Shown: positions 48,126-58,456, counted from the first letter of the stretch. The stretch: 64,000 nucleotides of DNA from Marinomonas sp. MED121 (GCF_000153025.1 NZ_CH672431.1:576868-640867), one strand, 5' to 3'. The notes: generated by a model not told the origin, from the sequence alone. Numbers and translations are program-made.

Positions 48126-48983
48126 TTAGTGTACGAAAAACCCTGCAGCAAAACCAACAAAGACACAAAAGCCTACTCGGTTATTGTCTAAGAATGACTT
48201 AAAACAAGCTGCCCTATCCCTGTGCCTTGCTTGCCAAAGTTGCTGCATAAATAACGCCCCTGCTACTAATAAACTGAGGTGGAACCATCCGCTCAAGCCT
48301 TCAATAACACCAACCCAGACGATGAGTGAAAGGGCAAGACCTTGTAATAACACTATGATTAATAAGTCATATTGTGCAAAAAGGATGGCGGTTGACTTGA
48401 TACCAATTGTTAAATCATCGTTACGATCAACCATGGCGTAATAAGTATCATAAGCGATTGTCCAAAAGACATTCGCCAAAAAGAGCATCCAAAGTTGTAT
48501 GTCGCTTAAGGAACCGCCTTGCGCCACATAGGCCATGGGAATTGCCCAAGAAAATGCCAGCCCCAAAAAAAGTTGAGGCAGATGGGTAAAGCGCTTCATA
48601 AAAGGATATAAGGCGGCTAAAAACAAACCGACAAAGGATAAAAGTATGGTTTTTAGGTCGGTGAATAACACCAAGATAAAGCTTATTACACACAAAAAGG
48701 CAAAAAAACAGAGGGCTTCTTTTTCACTGACTCTACCTGAAGGTAAAGGGCGATTTTTTGTACGTTCAACAGAGCCATCGACTTTGCGGTCAGCGTAATC
48801 ATTAATGACACAACCGGCTGAGCGCATTGAAAAGACACCAGCAATAAAGATTAGGAGTAAGTGCCAGTCAGGCATTCCGTCAGCGGCTAACCATAATGCC
48901 CACAATGTCGGCCAGAGTAATAGAAGGGTGCCAATAGGCTTGTCCAAGCGTGCAAGTTCGGCAAAGGCTTTTATTCTACTCAT
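48126..48983 (-). CDS. ubiA: 4-hydroxybenzoate polyprenyltransferase
   Basis: This 285-residue membrane enzyme prenylates 4-hydroxybenzoate in ubiquinone synthesis. Both Mg-diphosphate motifs are present: [11 protein letters not shown] (61-71) and [12 protein letters not shown] (179-190). Eight or nine helices surround them. Its ATG overlaps the ubiC stop by 4 bases, as in other ubiCA operons. AAGGATA lies upstream. The last base of the gene is just upstream of phoB on the same strand, 82 bases away. Confidence 0.95.
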   Translation of the reverse strand: MSRIKAFAELARLDKPIGTLLLLWPTLWALWLAADGMPDWHLLLIFIAGVFSMRSAGCVINDYADRKVDGSVERTKNRPLPSGRVSEKEALCFFAFLCVISFILVLFTDLKTILLSFVGLFLAALYPFMKRFTHLPQLFLGLAFSWAIPMAYVAQGGSLSDIQLWMLFLANVFWTIAYDTYYAMVDRNDDLTIGIKSTAILFAQYDLLIIVLLQGLALSLIVWVGVIEGLSGWFHLSLLVAGALFMQQLWQARHRDRAACFKSFLDNNRVGFCVFVGFAAGFFVH

Positions 48984-49570
48984 TTCTTATCCTTTAACTT
49001 TAACAAAGGTCTAATCGACGGGAAAAAGACTTCATTGACTAATATTCCTTGGCCGAATTGATAAAAAACCGAACGGCGTGCCCAGGTTGCTTCTTGAATA
49101 TGTTTAAACAAGGTTGGTGGTAGCTGAGATACTTCTATTTCGCCCCTTGTCAGGCCTTTAAAGCGATAAAGATAACCTCCAAGGGGTTGGTTACCTAATT
49201 TTGGCAAATAACGCCAGTGACCTTTGAGTGATCTTGCTGGAATAATGGATCTTGCATAAATAATTGCCTGGCCATCCACTTTAAGAATGACCTCACGTAT
49301 CCTTGCAGCTTCTCTCGGCTTGAGTTTGAGTTTTTGCCTTTCTCTTTGTGTGGTGGGGCCCCAAGTATCTGAAATAACATCAACTGTCAGTTTACCTAAT
49401 GTTTGAACTTTGGCCGTTAAAGAGCCTTGTTCTGCAAGCCAAGGCCATATAAAAGCGGGAATATTTTTACTTTGGGCATTACTTATGGAAGACCAGACAT
49501 AATCAAACTGTTTGGTCGCAGTAAAGTTTAATACAGGGTTCTTGTTTGGCTGATCAATAATTGCTTTCAA
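48980..49570 (-). CDS. ubiC: chorismate lyase
   Basis: This 196-residue enzyme splits chorismate into 4-hydroxybenzoate and pyruvate, the first step of ubiquinone synthesis. Family features are [16 protein letters not shown] (with the active-site Arg), a LGxYL element ([20 protein letters not shown]) and the C-terminal Glu in LVNEVFFP. The start is uncertain: the TTG at 49570 is the longest start codon in frame and no ATG or GTG is near; the N-terminal 20 residues are not conserved in the family. Confidence 0.9.
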   Translation of the reverse strand: MKAIIDQPNKNPVLNFTATKQFDYVWSSISNAQSKNIPAFIWPWLAEQGSLTAKVQTLGKLTVDVISDTWGPTTQRERQKLKLKPREAARIREVILKVDGQAIIYARSIIPARSLKGHWRYLPKLGNQPLGGYLYRFKGLTRGEIEVSQLPPTLFKHIQEATWARRSVFYQFGQGILVNEVFFPSIRPLLKLKDKK

Positions 49571-49667
49571 AATAACGTCATTGTTCCAAAAAGCGGAGAA
49601 AAAGCAGGAGTATTAGGTGCTCAATTTAATCTTAAAGGGTTAGAGACAAAACAGCCTTCACTTTATC

Positions 49668-50936
49668 CTAATTACCATTATTAATTAAAGACGCCATTAA
49701 TTTAATGTTGTCTGAATTCTTTTTGAGCTCTTGATAAATTGCATCTAGCTGCTCCTGATCCAAGCCAATTATCGCTTGGGTCGCCGGTGTCACCTCTTCA
49801 TTATTAAATAGGTTGTGACAAACACTTAACAGTTTGGCAATGATGGCATGTTCTCCCTCATAGGCCAAATTTTTGCTGTAGCGAATACCATTGCAGATGC
49901 CATCAGGCAAGGCCCAGTGACGTAATAGCCAAGCCCCGATTTGTTCTCGGCTTAATTTCAATAAGAACATTTCAACTAGGTTTGTAGGTAAGTGGGCATT
50001 TACCTCTAGATGACGAGATAAAATACTAAAGTGCGGTGGTAGAACGGCACCTATGGCTAATAAACCAAAATTATGCAGTAAACCGGCAAGGTAAGCATGA
50101 CCTAATCTAGGGCGTTTATTGGCAGGCATATTTTTCACTAAGGCTTCCATTAGTGAAGCAAACGAAACAGCCTGAAACCAATAGCTTTCATAGTGTCGGG
50201 GCCCGTTCTCAGGAATGGTAAGCGCTTTACCCATGGATAAGCCTAAGGCAAGATTCATTACCATATCAAAGCCTAACACCCTAATAATGGCATCTTCAAC
50301 GGATTCGATTTCACCTGGGGCGCCATAATAAGGTGAGCTTGCCCAACTGACAACTTGAGCGGCTAGGCTGGGATCAAGGCTTATGACTTCACATAACTCG
50401 TCTGTGCCTGCGTTTTCATCAGAACATAAACGAATGATTCTTTGAGATGAGGCGGGTAACGGTGGGAGTTCTAAGGTCTCTTCAAGGCGTTGCTTTAAAC
50501 GTATAGATTGAAAGCGTCCCAGTGCTTTTTGCAAGGACTGTTCGTCATTGCCATGATGCTCGACCTCTTTATTTAAAAGGTCTCTATCAATCGCAAAGTG
50601 CCCAAACTGACAATGCATCCCAGCAAAAATCTTACTGATTTCTTTTGCTTCAATTTGATGAAAACTGCTGTTCTCAGATTTTTTAATCGTTAGATTAACC
50701 TGTTCTTGTAGGCTTTGATCGATATAGGTGATTACCTTATCTGTGTTCAGTAAGACATCACTTTCAATATTGTAGGTATTACTCGGAGATAAGCGGCGTT
50801 TACTGATACGAGTAATCGCTGCAATATCTAGCATGGCGTCAAAAGGAAAAAGCGCTTGAACCTTACCGGTTGCATCCTGTAAGTGAACAACTTTTACCTT
50901 TAAGCTTTGGAGTGTATCGAGATTATCATGGTTCAT
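49668..50936 (-). CDS. HDOD-domain protein with YbaK-like N-terminal domain
   Basis: This 422-residue protein has an N-terminal 120-residue domain resembling the aminoacyl-tRNA deacylase (YbaK) fold (VHLQDATGKVQALFPFDAMLDIAAITRISKRRLS) and a C-terminal HDOD domain from about 150 (LPPLPASSQRIIRLCSDE, then GYAGAP-like YYGAPGEIESVEDAIIRVLGF). HDOD proteins are signalling scaffolds without the HD metal dyad. I chose the ATG at 50936; a TTG at 50975 is less likely. Target unknown. Confidence 0.83.
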   Translation of the reverse strand: MNHDNLDTLQSLKVKVVHLQDATGKVQALFPFDAMLDIAAITRISKRRLSPSNTYNIESDVLLNTDKVITYIDQSLQEQVNLTIKKSENSSFHQIEAKEISKIFAGMHCQFGHFAIDRDLLNKEVEHHGNDEQSLQKALGRFQSIRLKQRLEETLELPPLPASSQRIIRLCSDENAGTDELCEVISLDPSLAAQVVSWASSPYYGAPGEIESVEDAIIRVLGFDMVMNLALGLSMGKALTIPENGPRHYESYWFQAVSFASLMEALVKNMPANKRPRLGHAYLAGLLHNFGLLAIGAVLPPHFSILSRHLEVNAHLPTNLVEMFLLKLSREQIGAWLLRHWALPDGICNGIRYSKNLAYEGEHAIIAKLLSVCHNLFNNEEVTPATQAIIGLDQEQLDAIYQELKKNSDNIKLMASLINNGN

Positions 50937-50995
50937 AAATACTAGTTTAGTCGTTAAGTAAGCATACCCAAGCAATTTAACAAATATCGAAAAAC

Positions 50996-51022
50996 AAAAA
51001 AGCCCCTAACAGGGGCTTTTTT
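50996..51022 (-). terminator. intrinsic terminator of the aap operon
   Basis: A 12-base stem AAAAAAGCCCCT/AGGGGCTTTTTT with loop AAC lies 24 bases past the aapP stop on the minus strand and ends in a T-run. Confidence 0.88.
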
Positions 51023-51046
51023 GTGCATTGATCGCAAATTTCTTAA

Positions 51047-51826
51047 TTAATGGTTCAAAATTTGACTTAAGAACAATTGAGTACGGTCATGCTGAGGGTT
51101 ATCGAAGAATTCATGAGGCTCATTCGCTTCCACGATTTCACCCGCATCCATGAAGACAACACGGTCAGCAACGGTTTTTGCAAAGCCCATCTCGTGAGTT
51201 ACACAAACCATTGTCATACCTTCATCAGCAAGCTGAATCATTACATCTAGTACTTCCTTGATCATCTCAGGGTCAAGCGCAGATGTCGGCTCATCAAACA
51301 GCATGATGCGTGGTTTCATGCAAAGACCGCGGGCGATAGCAACACGCTGTTGCTGACCACCAGAAAGCTGACCTGGGAACTTGTTCGCCTGGTTCGCAAT
51401 TTTTACACGCTCAAGGTAATGCATTGCCATTTCTTCTGCTTCTTTCTTAGGCATTTTACGAACCCAGATAGGAGCTAAAGTCAGGTTTTCCAAAATCGTT
51501 AAGTGAGGGAAAAGGTTAAAGTGCTGGAACACCATACCCACATCTTTACGAATCGCTTCGATGTTTTTCAAGTTATCGTTCATTTCAATGCCGTCAACAA
51601 TGATAGAGCCCTTTTGGTGCTCTTCAAGACGGTTGATGCAACGAGTCATAGTTGATTTACCTGAACCTGAAGGTCCACAAACCACGATACGCTCGCCTTT
51701 TTTGATACTGAAATCGATATTTTTAAGTACGTGGAAATCGCCGTACCACTTGTTTACATCTTTAAATTCGATAATTGCTTTTTCGCCCGGCTCAAGCTGA
51801 GCGAGTGCCATATTTTGTTCTGTCAT
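51047..51826 (-). CDS. aapP: general L-amino acid ABC transporter ATPase AapP
   Basis: This 259-residue ATPase drives the AapQM permease. Walker [10 protein letters not shown] is at 51-59, the signature is [15 protein letters not shown], Walker B is [14 protein letters not shown], and the switch is [15 protein letters not shown]. The N-terminal 18-residue extension is typical of the Aap/Bzt group. It is 21 bases after aapM. Identity as AapP rather than GltL or GlnQ follows from its two long permease partners. Confidence 0.93.
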   Translation of the reverse strand: MTEQNMALAQLEPGEKAIIEFKDVNKWYGDFHVLKNIDFSIKKGERIVVCGPSGSGKSTMTRCINRLEEHQKGSIIVDGIEMNDNLKNIEAIRKDVGMVFQHFNLFPHLTILENLTLAPIWVRKMPKKEAEEMAMHYLERVKIANQANKFPGQLSGGQQQRVAIARGLCMKPRIMLFDEPTSALDPEMIKEVLDVMIQLADEGMTMVCVTHEMGFAKTVADRVVFMDAGEIVEANEPHEFFDNPQHDRTQLFLSQILNH

Positions 51827-51847
51827 TTGAAAGGCCTCAAAAAAATT

Positions 51848-52948
51848 CTAGTTCCGCTTGTGTCCGGTTTCTAACTTACGCTCAATTCTCATACTGTAGC
51901 GAGACATGCCAAAGCAAGCTGCCCAATAAATAAAGCCAGCAAAAGCATAACCTTCAATTGTTGTTCCTAACCAGCTGGAATCGTGTGTTGCTGCTTGTAT
52001 CCTGCCTAACAGGTCAAACATACCCACAATATAAACAAGTGTCGTATCTTTAAATAAACCGATGAAGGTGTTTACGATACCTGGAATAACTAGCTTCAAT
52101 GCTTGTGGCAAGATTACCAAAACCATTGATTGCCAATATGTTAGACCCATAGCATCAGCGGCTTCATATTGACCTTTAGGAATCGCTTGCAAACCACCAC
52201 GAATAACCTCAGCCATGTAAGCCGCTGAGAATAGGGTGATACCAATTAATACACGCATTAGCTTATTAAAGTTCATACCGTCAGGTAGGAATAAAGGAAT
52301 CATTACTGACGCCATAAATAAGATAGTGATTAAAGGTACTGCACGAATCGTTTCAATGAAGACGATACAAACAGATTTAGCAATTGGCATGCTGGATTGA
52401 CGACCTAATGCGAGAAGCACTCCCAACGGGAAAGAAGCCACAATACCGACAACACCTAAAAGCGTCGTTAGAAATAGTCCACCCCAAAGAGAGGTTTCAA
52501 CGATTTCCAGTCCAAATACACCGCCAGCAAATAGGAAATAAGCAATAACAGGGTAAACAGCAATGATACCAATGGATAAAAAGAGTTTATTAACTGCTTT
52601 TATCGCAAACATAGCAATCAAGACAACCAAGAGAATCAAGGCTAAATCGATTCGCCATGTTTCATCAGCTGGATACAGACCATACATAAACTGTTCAAAA
52701 TAAACACCAATGAAAGCCCAGCATGCTCCACCTGCTGTACAAGCTGCTTTAGATTCACCTTCAAATGTGGCGTTAATAAGGCCCCATTCTACGACAGGTG
52801 GAATAAGCAAGTACAAAACGTAAAAGCTGAATAAGGTTAAAAAGATATTGAGAGGGGACGACAATAAGTTATGACGTACCCATGCCACTGCACCAACAGA
52901 ATTTACTGGTGGTGGAAGGCTTGGTGATGGATTAAATTTAATAGCCAT
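51848..52948 (-). CDS. aapM: general L-amino acid ABC transporter permease AapM
   Basis: This 366-residue permease is longer than GltJ/HisM because of a region around residues 55-130 with an extra loop containing two cysteines (AACTAGGACWAFIGVYFEQ), a hallmark of AapM. The coupling loop EAADAMGLTYWQSMVLVILPQAL is intact. AGGAGG directly upstream is a strong ribosome site. It is 10 bases after aapQ. Confidence 0.93.
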   Translation of the reverse strand: MAIKFNPSPSLPPPVNSVGAVAWVRHNLLSSPLNIFLTLFSFYVLYLLIPPVVEWGLINATFEGESKAACTAGGACWAFIGVYFEQFMYGLYPADETWRIDLALILLVVLIAMFAIKAVNKLFLSIGIIAVYPVIAYFLFAGGVFGLEIVETSLWGGLFLTTLLGVVGIVASFPLGVLLALGRQSSMPIAKSVCIVFIETIRAVPLITILFMASVMIPLFLPDGMNFNKLMRVLIGITLFSAAYMAEVIRGGLQAIPKGQYEAADAMGLTYWQSMVLVILPQALKLVIPGIVNTFIGLFKDTTLVYIVGMFDLLGRIQAATHDSSWLGTTIEGYAFAGFIYWAACFGMSRYSMRIERKLETGHKRN

Positions 52949-52958
52949 ATTCTTCCTC

Positions 52959-54134
52959 CTAGCGCTCCGTTAATGACATTTTTTTGTTATACCAGTTCAT
53001 AAATATCGAAATAGTTAAACTCAATGTTCCGTAAACCAGCATACAAAGCCCAATGTTTTCAATCGCTTGACCTGTTTGGTTTAGCGTTGTCCCCATAACA
53101 ACAGCAACTAACTCTGGGTATGCAATGGCAGCCCCAAGTGATGAGTTTTTCGCTAAGTTTAGGAATTGGCTAGTAAGCGGCGGAATAATAACGCGTAGTG
53201 CTTGAGGTAAAACAATTAAGCGCTGTGTCAAACTGTCTTTAAGGCCTAAAGAACGAGCGGCTTCAGTTTGTCCCCAGTTTACAGACAAGATACCTGCTCG
53301 CACTATCTCAGCAATAAAGGCACCAGTGTAGGTAGAAAGTGCGACAAGAACTGCGACAAATTCTGGGGGAAGAACCATACCACCTGTCACGTTAAAGCGA
53401 CTTTTCTGTGGAAGATCAAACTCGATAGGGAAACCAGATATAGCCAAGGCCAAAAACGTAATGACGACGATTAGACCAAGTGACGCCCAGTAAGCAGGGA
53501 ACCAAAGACCCGTGATCGTCTGACGTCTTTTTGCCCAAACAATAAGTGCAATAGATGCAATAATTGAGATGACAAAGCCCGCGATAACAAAACCAAAACC
53601 TTCTTGGAAGAGAGGGTTTGGAGAGTAGATACCACGTTTGTTTAAGAAGAAGTCACCAAATATTATGCTGTTTTTTGGTATTGGTAGGGTTGCAAGCACC
53701 GCAAAATACCAGAAAAACATTTGCAGCAATAAAGGAATATTACGCAAAGTTTCAACATATACTGTTGCTAAACGTGCCACCAACCAGTTATTAGAAAGAC
53801 GAGCCAAGCCCATCACAACACCAATAACAGTGGCTAATATAATCCCCATTAAGGAAATAACAATAGTATTAATCAGAGCCACTATAAAGGCGCGTCCGTA
53901 AGTATCGGCCTCTGTGTACTCAATAAGGTGGATAAGAACGGGAAATCCAGCTGGTTGGTTTAAAAATTCAAAACCAGTAGAAATACCTTGGTTAGCTAAG
54001 TTGGCTTGTAAGTTACTAAATAGGTAATAGCTTACGAAAACAACCACTGCTAGAAGCACAACTTGAAAGATAATAGCGCGGGTGCCAGCATCGTTCAAAA
54101 GGCTTTTATTACTTGAAGTAGTATTATCGCTCAT
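52959..54134 (-). CDS. aapQ: general L-amino acid ABC transporter permease AapQ
   Basis: This 391-residue permease has the Aap-type long central region (NKRGIYSPNPLFQEGFGFV, a marker motif) and the coupling loop EAARSLGLKDSLTQRLIVLPQAL. It makes a heterodimer with AapM. A stem-loop lies in the 113-base gap after aapJ. Confidence 0.93.
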   Translation of the reverse strand: MSDNTTSSNKSLLNDAGTRAIIFQVVLLAVVVFVSYYLFSNLQANLANQGISTGFEFLNQPAGFPVLIHLIEYTEADTYGRAFIVALINTIVISLMGIILATVIGVVMGLARLSNNWLVARLATVYVETLRNIPLLLQMFFWYFAVLATLPIPKNSIIFGDFFLNKRGIYSPNPLFQEGFGFVIAGFVISIIASIALIVWAKRRQTITGLWFPAYWASLGLIVVITFLALAISGFPIEFDLPQKSRFNVTGGMVLPPEFVAVLVALSTYTGAFIAEIVRAGILSVNWGQTEAARSLGLKDSLTQRLIVLPQALRVIIPPLTSQFLNLAKNSSLGAAIAYPELVAVVMGTTLNQTGQAIENIGLCMLVYGTLSLTISIFMNWYNKKMSLTER

Positions 54135-54187
54135 CTTGGTTCAGGCAATTGAAATGCTCGTCAGATGTGTAAAGAAAGGGGGGAAAG

Positions 54188-54218
54188 ATTCAGCGACTCA
54201 GTTAATGAGTCGCTGAAT
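54188..54218 (-). other. intercistronic stem-loop between aapJ and aapQ
   Basis: A perfect 13-base stem ATTCAGCGACTCA/TGAGTCGCTGAAT with loop GTTAA lies 29 bases past the aapJ stop. No T-run follows on the minus strand. It probably protects the abundant binding-protein message. Confidence 0.7.
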
Positions 54219-54247
54219 AAATACCCGAAGCAGGTAGCTTGTAGGTA

Positions 54248-55270
54248 TTAACGTACTGGTGGCGCGTACATTACACCACCTTCAGTCCATAGTTTGTTAA
54301 TGCCACGTGGTAGACCTACTGGAGTAGATGGACCAACGTTACGCTCGAAAACTTCACCATAGTTACCTACTTGAGCAATGACATTGTAAGCCCAGTCAGC
54401 AGGAAGGCTTAGTTGAGCACCCATATCACCTTCAGCACCTAGAAGACGTCTGATACCTGGATCTTTAGTTTCTGCTTTGATCTTAGCTACGTTTGAAGAG
54501 CTAATACCCATTTCTTCAGCGTTAACCTGTACAAACATTGCCCAAGTTACAATATCTTTCCACTGGTTGTCGCCGTGACGAACAACAGGACCTAGTGGTT
54601 CTTTAGAGATTGTTTCATCTAGAATAACGTGTGCACTTGAATCAGCTAGCTTAGAGCGATGAGCTGCAAGACCTGATTTATCTGTTGTAAATACATCACA
54701 ACGACCAGAAGCGTAAGCAGCTAGAGCTTCGTCTGCTTTTTGAACAACAACTGGAACGTATTCTAGTTGGTGCTTACGGAAGAAGTCAGCCATGTTTAAT
54801 TCTGTTGTTGTACCTTGCTCAGTACAAACTGTTGCACCGTCAAGTTCAAGTGCAGAGTCAACACCTAGATCTTTACGAACCATGAAGCCTTGACCGTCGT
54901 AGAAGTTTACCGCAGTAAAGTCTAGACCTAGAGAAGTATCACGAGTGTAAGTCCAAGTTGTGTTACGGGATAGAACGTCGATTTCACCTGATTGTAGCGC
55001 TGTGAAACGTTCTTTCGCAGAAAGCGGAGTGAATTTAACTTTTTGAGCATCACCAAATACGGCTGCAGCAGCTGCACGACAAGCATCTACGTCGATACCA
55101 GTCCAGTTACCGTTTGAATCAGCATTTGAGAAACCAGGAACACCTTGGCTTACGCCACATTGAATAAAGCCTTTTGCTTTTACATCGTCAAGCGTACCAG
55201 CAGTTGCACCAGCGCTTACAGTTAGTGCAACAGCTGCAGTAGAAATTAACTTACCCACGTTAGATTTCAT
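54248..55270 (-). CDS. aapJ: general L-amino acid-binding protein AapJ
   Basis: This 340-residue periplasmic receptor binds L-amino acids broadly. The signal peptide (MKSNVGKLISTAAVALTVSA) ends near GATAG. The SBP family 3 motif GIDVDACRAAAAAVFGDAQKV and the AapJ-specific stretches LSRNTTWTYTRDTSLGLDF and PLGPVVRHGDNQW are present. GGGAGG lies 10 bases before the ATG. It is divergent from lrp across a 621-base gap. Confidence 0.95.
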   Translation of the reverse strand: MKSNVGKLISTAAVALTVSAGATAGTLDDVKAKGFIQCGVSQGVPGFSNADSNGNWTGIDVDACRAAAAAVFGDAQKVKFTPLSAKERFTALQSGEIDVLSRNTTWTYTRDTSLGLDFTAVNFYDGQGFMVRKDLGVDSALELDGATVCTEQGTTTELNMADFFRKHQLEYVPVVVQKADEALAAYASGRCDVFTTDKSGLAAHRSKLADSSAHVILDETISKEPLGPVVRHGDNQWKDIVTWAMFVQVNAEEMGISSSNVAKIKAETKDPGIRRLLGAEGDMGAQLSLPADWAYNVIAQVGNYGEVFERNVGPSTPVGLPRGINKLWTEGGVMYAPPVR

Positions 55271-55891
55271 CTTATTTTGCCTCCCAGGCGTTTGTTTGGT
55301 CGTAATTTTTAGACATAGATTATTGAACTTAATGTGTATCTAAACTCATCTTATTTTAGTGAGCTTCAAAACTTAAAAAGCAATTCTTAGGCCAAAATTA
55401 ACTTATTATTTTATTTTGTATTATTACAGCCGAATATTCTGATTGAATTTGGCTGGCCTCTATAGAATTACTGTTTAAGGTACTGAGTCAAGAGAAAACT
55501 AACAAAATACCCCTGCATTTTGAGTAGATTCTTCTTTTTTATAGCTTTTCTTTATCGATTGATACTTATCTGATAAATAAACTGAATTTAAATTCAGAAA
55601 AAGTCCTTTCTACTAGTAAGGTTTAAGTTAAGCCCAAAATTTTAAAAAAGCACCATTTTGGTTCGTCGAATCTTCTATAAATGTCTTTTTGCACAGAATA
55701 ATTGTCTGTTTTGAGCCAACTTGTCAGCCCTGAAAATGTTATTGTTTTACTTTGTTGCCTTAACAGTGAAATATAGACGCTCAAAAACTGAAGATAAGAT
55801 CAAAAAATACAGAGTTTTGTAATTTTTGTTGTTCGCTGAGCACATGCTAGACTAGCGTAAGACCTTGTTTGAATGGGGAGATTCAACCGCG
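55271..55891. other. 621-base regulatory gap between aapJ and lrp
   Basis: No gene is evident; the region is AT-rich. It must hold the divergent aapJ and lrp promoters. TTATC-T-GATAA lies at 55566-55576 and a perfect palindrome at 55582-55597 (separate entry). Several A- and T-tracts (about 55380-55430 and 55550) could bend DNA, as is common near Lrp targets. Confidence 0.55.
55582..55597. promoter_or_regulatory. perfect 16-base palindrome, candidate Lrp site
   Basis: CTGAATTTAAATTCAG is a perfect palindrome with CTG/CAG ends and an AT core, similar in layout to Lrp/AsnC family operators. It is 295 bases from lrp and 312 from aapJ. Confidence 0.45.
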
Positions 55892-56368
55892 ATGGATAAT
55901 TCGCCTAAACCTTTAGATAGGTTAGATCGAAAAATATTAAGAGAGTTACAAGTAAACGGTAGATTATCTAATGTGGAGTTAGCTAGTCGAGTTGGTTTAA
56001 GTGCAACGCCTTGTTTAGAAAGGGTGCGTCGTTTAGAACGTAATGGTTATATCACAGGCTACTGTGCACTGGTTGATCCACGTAAAGTGGAAGCTGGCTT
56101 GCTAGTGTTTGTCGAAATTCGTCTTAAAGCGACATCACCAGAAGGCTTTAATGAGTTCAAAGCATCCATTGCAAATATTCCAGAAATTTTAGAGTGTCAC
56201 TTGATTGCCGGTGATTTTGAATACCTGCTTAAAGCTCGTGTGCCTGATATGGATGCCTATCGTCAACTTTTAGGTGAAACCTTGCTGACACTTCCTCATG
56301 TACGTGAGTCTCGAACTTATGTGGCAATGGAAGAAGTGAAAAACACCACAGTGGTGAACATTGCCTAA
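55892..56368 (+). CDS. lrp: leucine-responsive regulatory protein
   Basis: This 158-residue protein closely resembles E. coli Lrp: the helix-turn-helix RLSNVELASRVGLSATPCLERVRRLERNGYITGY, then the RAM/AsnC domain with ECHLIAGDFEYLLKARVPDM and LPHVRESRTYVAMEEVK. It controls amino-acid uptake and metabolism as an octamer sensing leucine. I chose the ATG at 55892; a TTG at 55865 would add nine residues with no homology. It is convergent with recG, 12 bases apart. Confidence 0.95.
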   Translation: MDNSPKPLDRLDRKILRELQVNGRLSNVELASRVGLSATPCLERVRRLERNGYITGYCALVDPRKVEAGLLVFVEIRLKATSPEGFNEFKASIANIPEILECHLIAGDFEYLLKARVPDMDAYRQLLGETLLTLPHVRESRTYVAMEEVKNTTVVNIA

Positions 56369-56380
56369 ACGCTTAATGTT

Positions 56381-58456
56381 TTAAACATTTAGGTAATGAT
56401 CAATATTCGGTAGCCACCTTTGTAACAAAGGCGAAATGGCTTCCGGGTGATGATGATAAAGCCGCTGAGCAGTTGCTTGTACTTGGTCAAGTAAGCCCTT
56501 ATCTCGTTGTAAATCAGCTACTTTAAATTCCATTAATCCAGTTTGCCGAGCGCCTAATAATTCCCCTGGACCTCTGAGTTCCAAATCTTTTTCTGCTATT
56601 TTAAAACCATCTGACGTTTCCCTCATGGTAGATAGTCTTGCTTTACCTTGTTGTCCTAGTGGTGTTTTATAAAGCAGCACACAATGACTCGCAGCAGAGC
56701 CTCGTCCTACACGGCCGCGTAATTGGTGCAATTGCGCCAAGCCTAAGCGTTCTGGGTTTTCAATCACCATTAAACTGGCATTGGGCACATCAACACCCAC
56801 TTCAATCACAGTGGTTGCTACTAAGAGCTGCAACTCTCCTGCTTTAAAGCGCGCCATAATGTCGGCTTTTTCTTGCGCTTTTAAGCGCCCATGTACCAAA
56901 CCAATGGCTAAGCCTTGTAGTTGTTCACTTAGCATGGTGGCAGTATCTTCGGCTGCCTGACACTGTAAAGCATCGGATTCTTCGATTAGGGTACAAACCC
57001 AATAAGCTTGTTGACCTTCCTGGCAAGCGGCTTGGACGCGAGAAATAACTTCATCACGCCTTTGATCTGAGACCACAATGGTTGTAACAGGGGTTCGCCC
57101 GGGAGGTAGTTCATCAATAATCGAGCAGTCTAGATCGGCATAAGCTGACATGGCTAATGTTCGAGGAATGGGTGTCGCAGTCATAATTAACTGATGAGGC
57201 TGTAGTTGCCCATTCATGCCTTTTTCTCGCAGTGCCATCCTTTGGTGCACTCCAAATCTGTGCTGTTCATCGATAATGGCCAGAGATAAATTATGAAATT
57301 CCACACTGTCTTGAAACAAGGCATGGGTACCGACCACTATCTTGGCATCGCCGGAAGCAATTTTGGCCAGTTCTTGCTCTCTTTGTTTGCCTTTTAACTT
57401 GCCCACCATCCAAGCGACTTCTATGCCTAGGGGCTCAAACCATTGGCTGAAATTAATCAGGTGTTGCTCTGCCAAAATCTCCGTCGGCGCCATGACTGCC
57501 ACTTGTAAATTTTGCGCCACAAATACAGAGGCTGTCATTGCAGCAACCAAGGTTTTTCCTGAGCCTACATCGCCTTGAATAAGACGCAGCATAGGGTGAC
57601 CTTTTTTAAGATCTTCAAGAATTTCACCCACCACACGGTTTTGTGCGTTAGTTGGCGAAAAAGGTAGGTTTTTTAGTAACTTAGTTAAAACCTCACCCGG
57701 CTCATTTAAGCTAATTGACAGGTCTTCTTTGGCTTTAAACTTTTTGCCTATCAAGCTTAATTGATGGGCTAATAATTCTTCAAATGATAAACGATATTGG
57801 GTGGGATGCGAGCCTGATTTTAGCTCTTCTATATTGGCATCAGTAGGCGGTTGGTGAAGGTATTTTACCGCATCATAAAGGGCAGGAAGTTGAAACTCCT
57901 GTCGTACCGTCTCGGGCAACCATTCTTGTAAGTTATAAGGAGAGAGGTGCTCTAAAGCCTGCTCGCAAAGAAGGCGAATTTTGTTTTGAGTGATACCCTC
58001 TGTTAAAGGGTAAATTGGCGTGAGTCTGTCGTCTCCTGCCTGCCAGTCATCACTGACAAGTTGGTATTCAGGATGGAACATTTCTAAGCCAGTACTACCG
58101 CGCCTGACTTCACCAAAACATCGAATTGCTTTGCCTGATTCAAATTGTTTCTTTTGGCTGGCATTAAAATGGAAAAAGCGCAGACACAGGGAGCCTGAAT
58201 CATCACGGATACGACAGACCAAGCTACGGCGTTTTCCCATTTGTACTTCGCAGCTTATCACCTTACCTTCAACCACAATTTCATCGCCAAATTTTAGTTG
58301 GCCAATAGGGAGCACCCGGGTTCTATCTTGATAACGTATAGGCAGATGAAAAATTAAATCCTGCAAGGTTTCGATATGCAGTTTTTGTAATTTTTCAGCC
58401 AATGCCGCACCGACACCTTTAAGCTCAGTAACTGCAACACATTCAAGCGAATCCAT
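56381..58456 (-). CDS. recG: ATP-dependent DNA helicase RecG
   Basis: This 691-residue helicase remodels stalled forks and Holliday junctions. The N-terminal wedge/OB domain spans about 50-150. Walker A GDVGSGKT is at 295-302, followed by the DEQH motif in IIDEQHRFG, and motif VI in QLRGRVGRG. The C-terminal TRG region has ETSDGFKIAEKDLELRGPGELLGARQTG. AAGGAG lies 5 bases before the ATG. oxyR lies just upstream on the same strand (46-base gap), as in pseudomonads. Confidence 0.97.
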   Translation of the reverse strand: MDSLECVAVTELKGVGAALAEKLQKLHIETLQDLIFHLPIRYQDRTRVLPIGQLKFGDEIVVEGKVISCEVQMGKRRSLVCRIRDDSGSLCLRFFHFNASQKKQFESGKAIRCFGEVRRGSTGLEMFHPEYQLVSDDWQAGDDRLTPIYPLTEGITQNKIRLLCEQALEHLSPYNLQEWLPETVRQEFQLPALYDAVKYLHQPPTDANIEELKSGSHPTQYRLSFEELLAHQLSLIGKKFKAKEDLSISLNEPGEVLTKLLKNLPFSPTNAQNRVVGEILEDLKKGHPMLRLIQGDVGSGKTLVAAMTASVFVAQNLQVAVMAPTEILAEQHLINFSQWFEPLGIEVAWMVGKLKGKQREQELAKIASGDAKIVVGTHALFQDSVEFHNLSLAIIDEQHRFGVHQRMALREKGMNGQLQPHQLIMTATPIPRTLAMSAYADLDCSIIDELPPGRTPVTTIVVSDQRRDEVISRVQAACQEGQQAYWVCTLIEESDALQCQAAEDTATMLSEQLQGLAIGLVHGRLKAQEKADIMARFKAGELQLLVATTVIEVGVDVPNASLMVIENPERLGLAQLHQLRGRVGRGSAASHCVLLYKTPLGQQGKARLSTMRETSDGFKIAEKDLELRGPGELLGARQTGLMEFKVADLQRDKGLLDQVQATAQRLYHHHPEAISPLLQRWLPNIDHYLNV

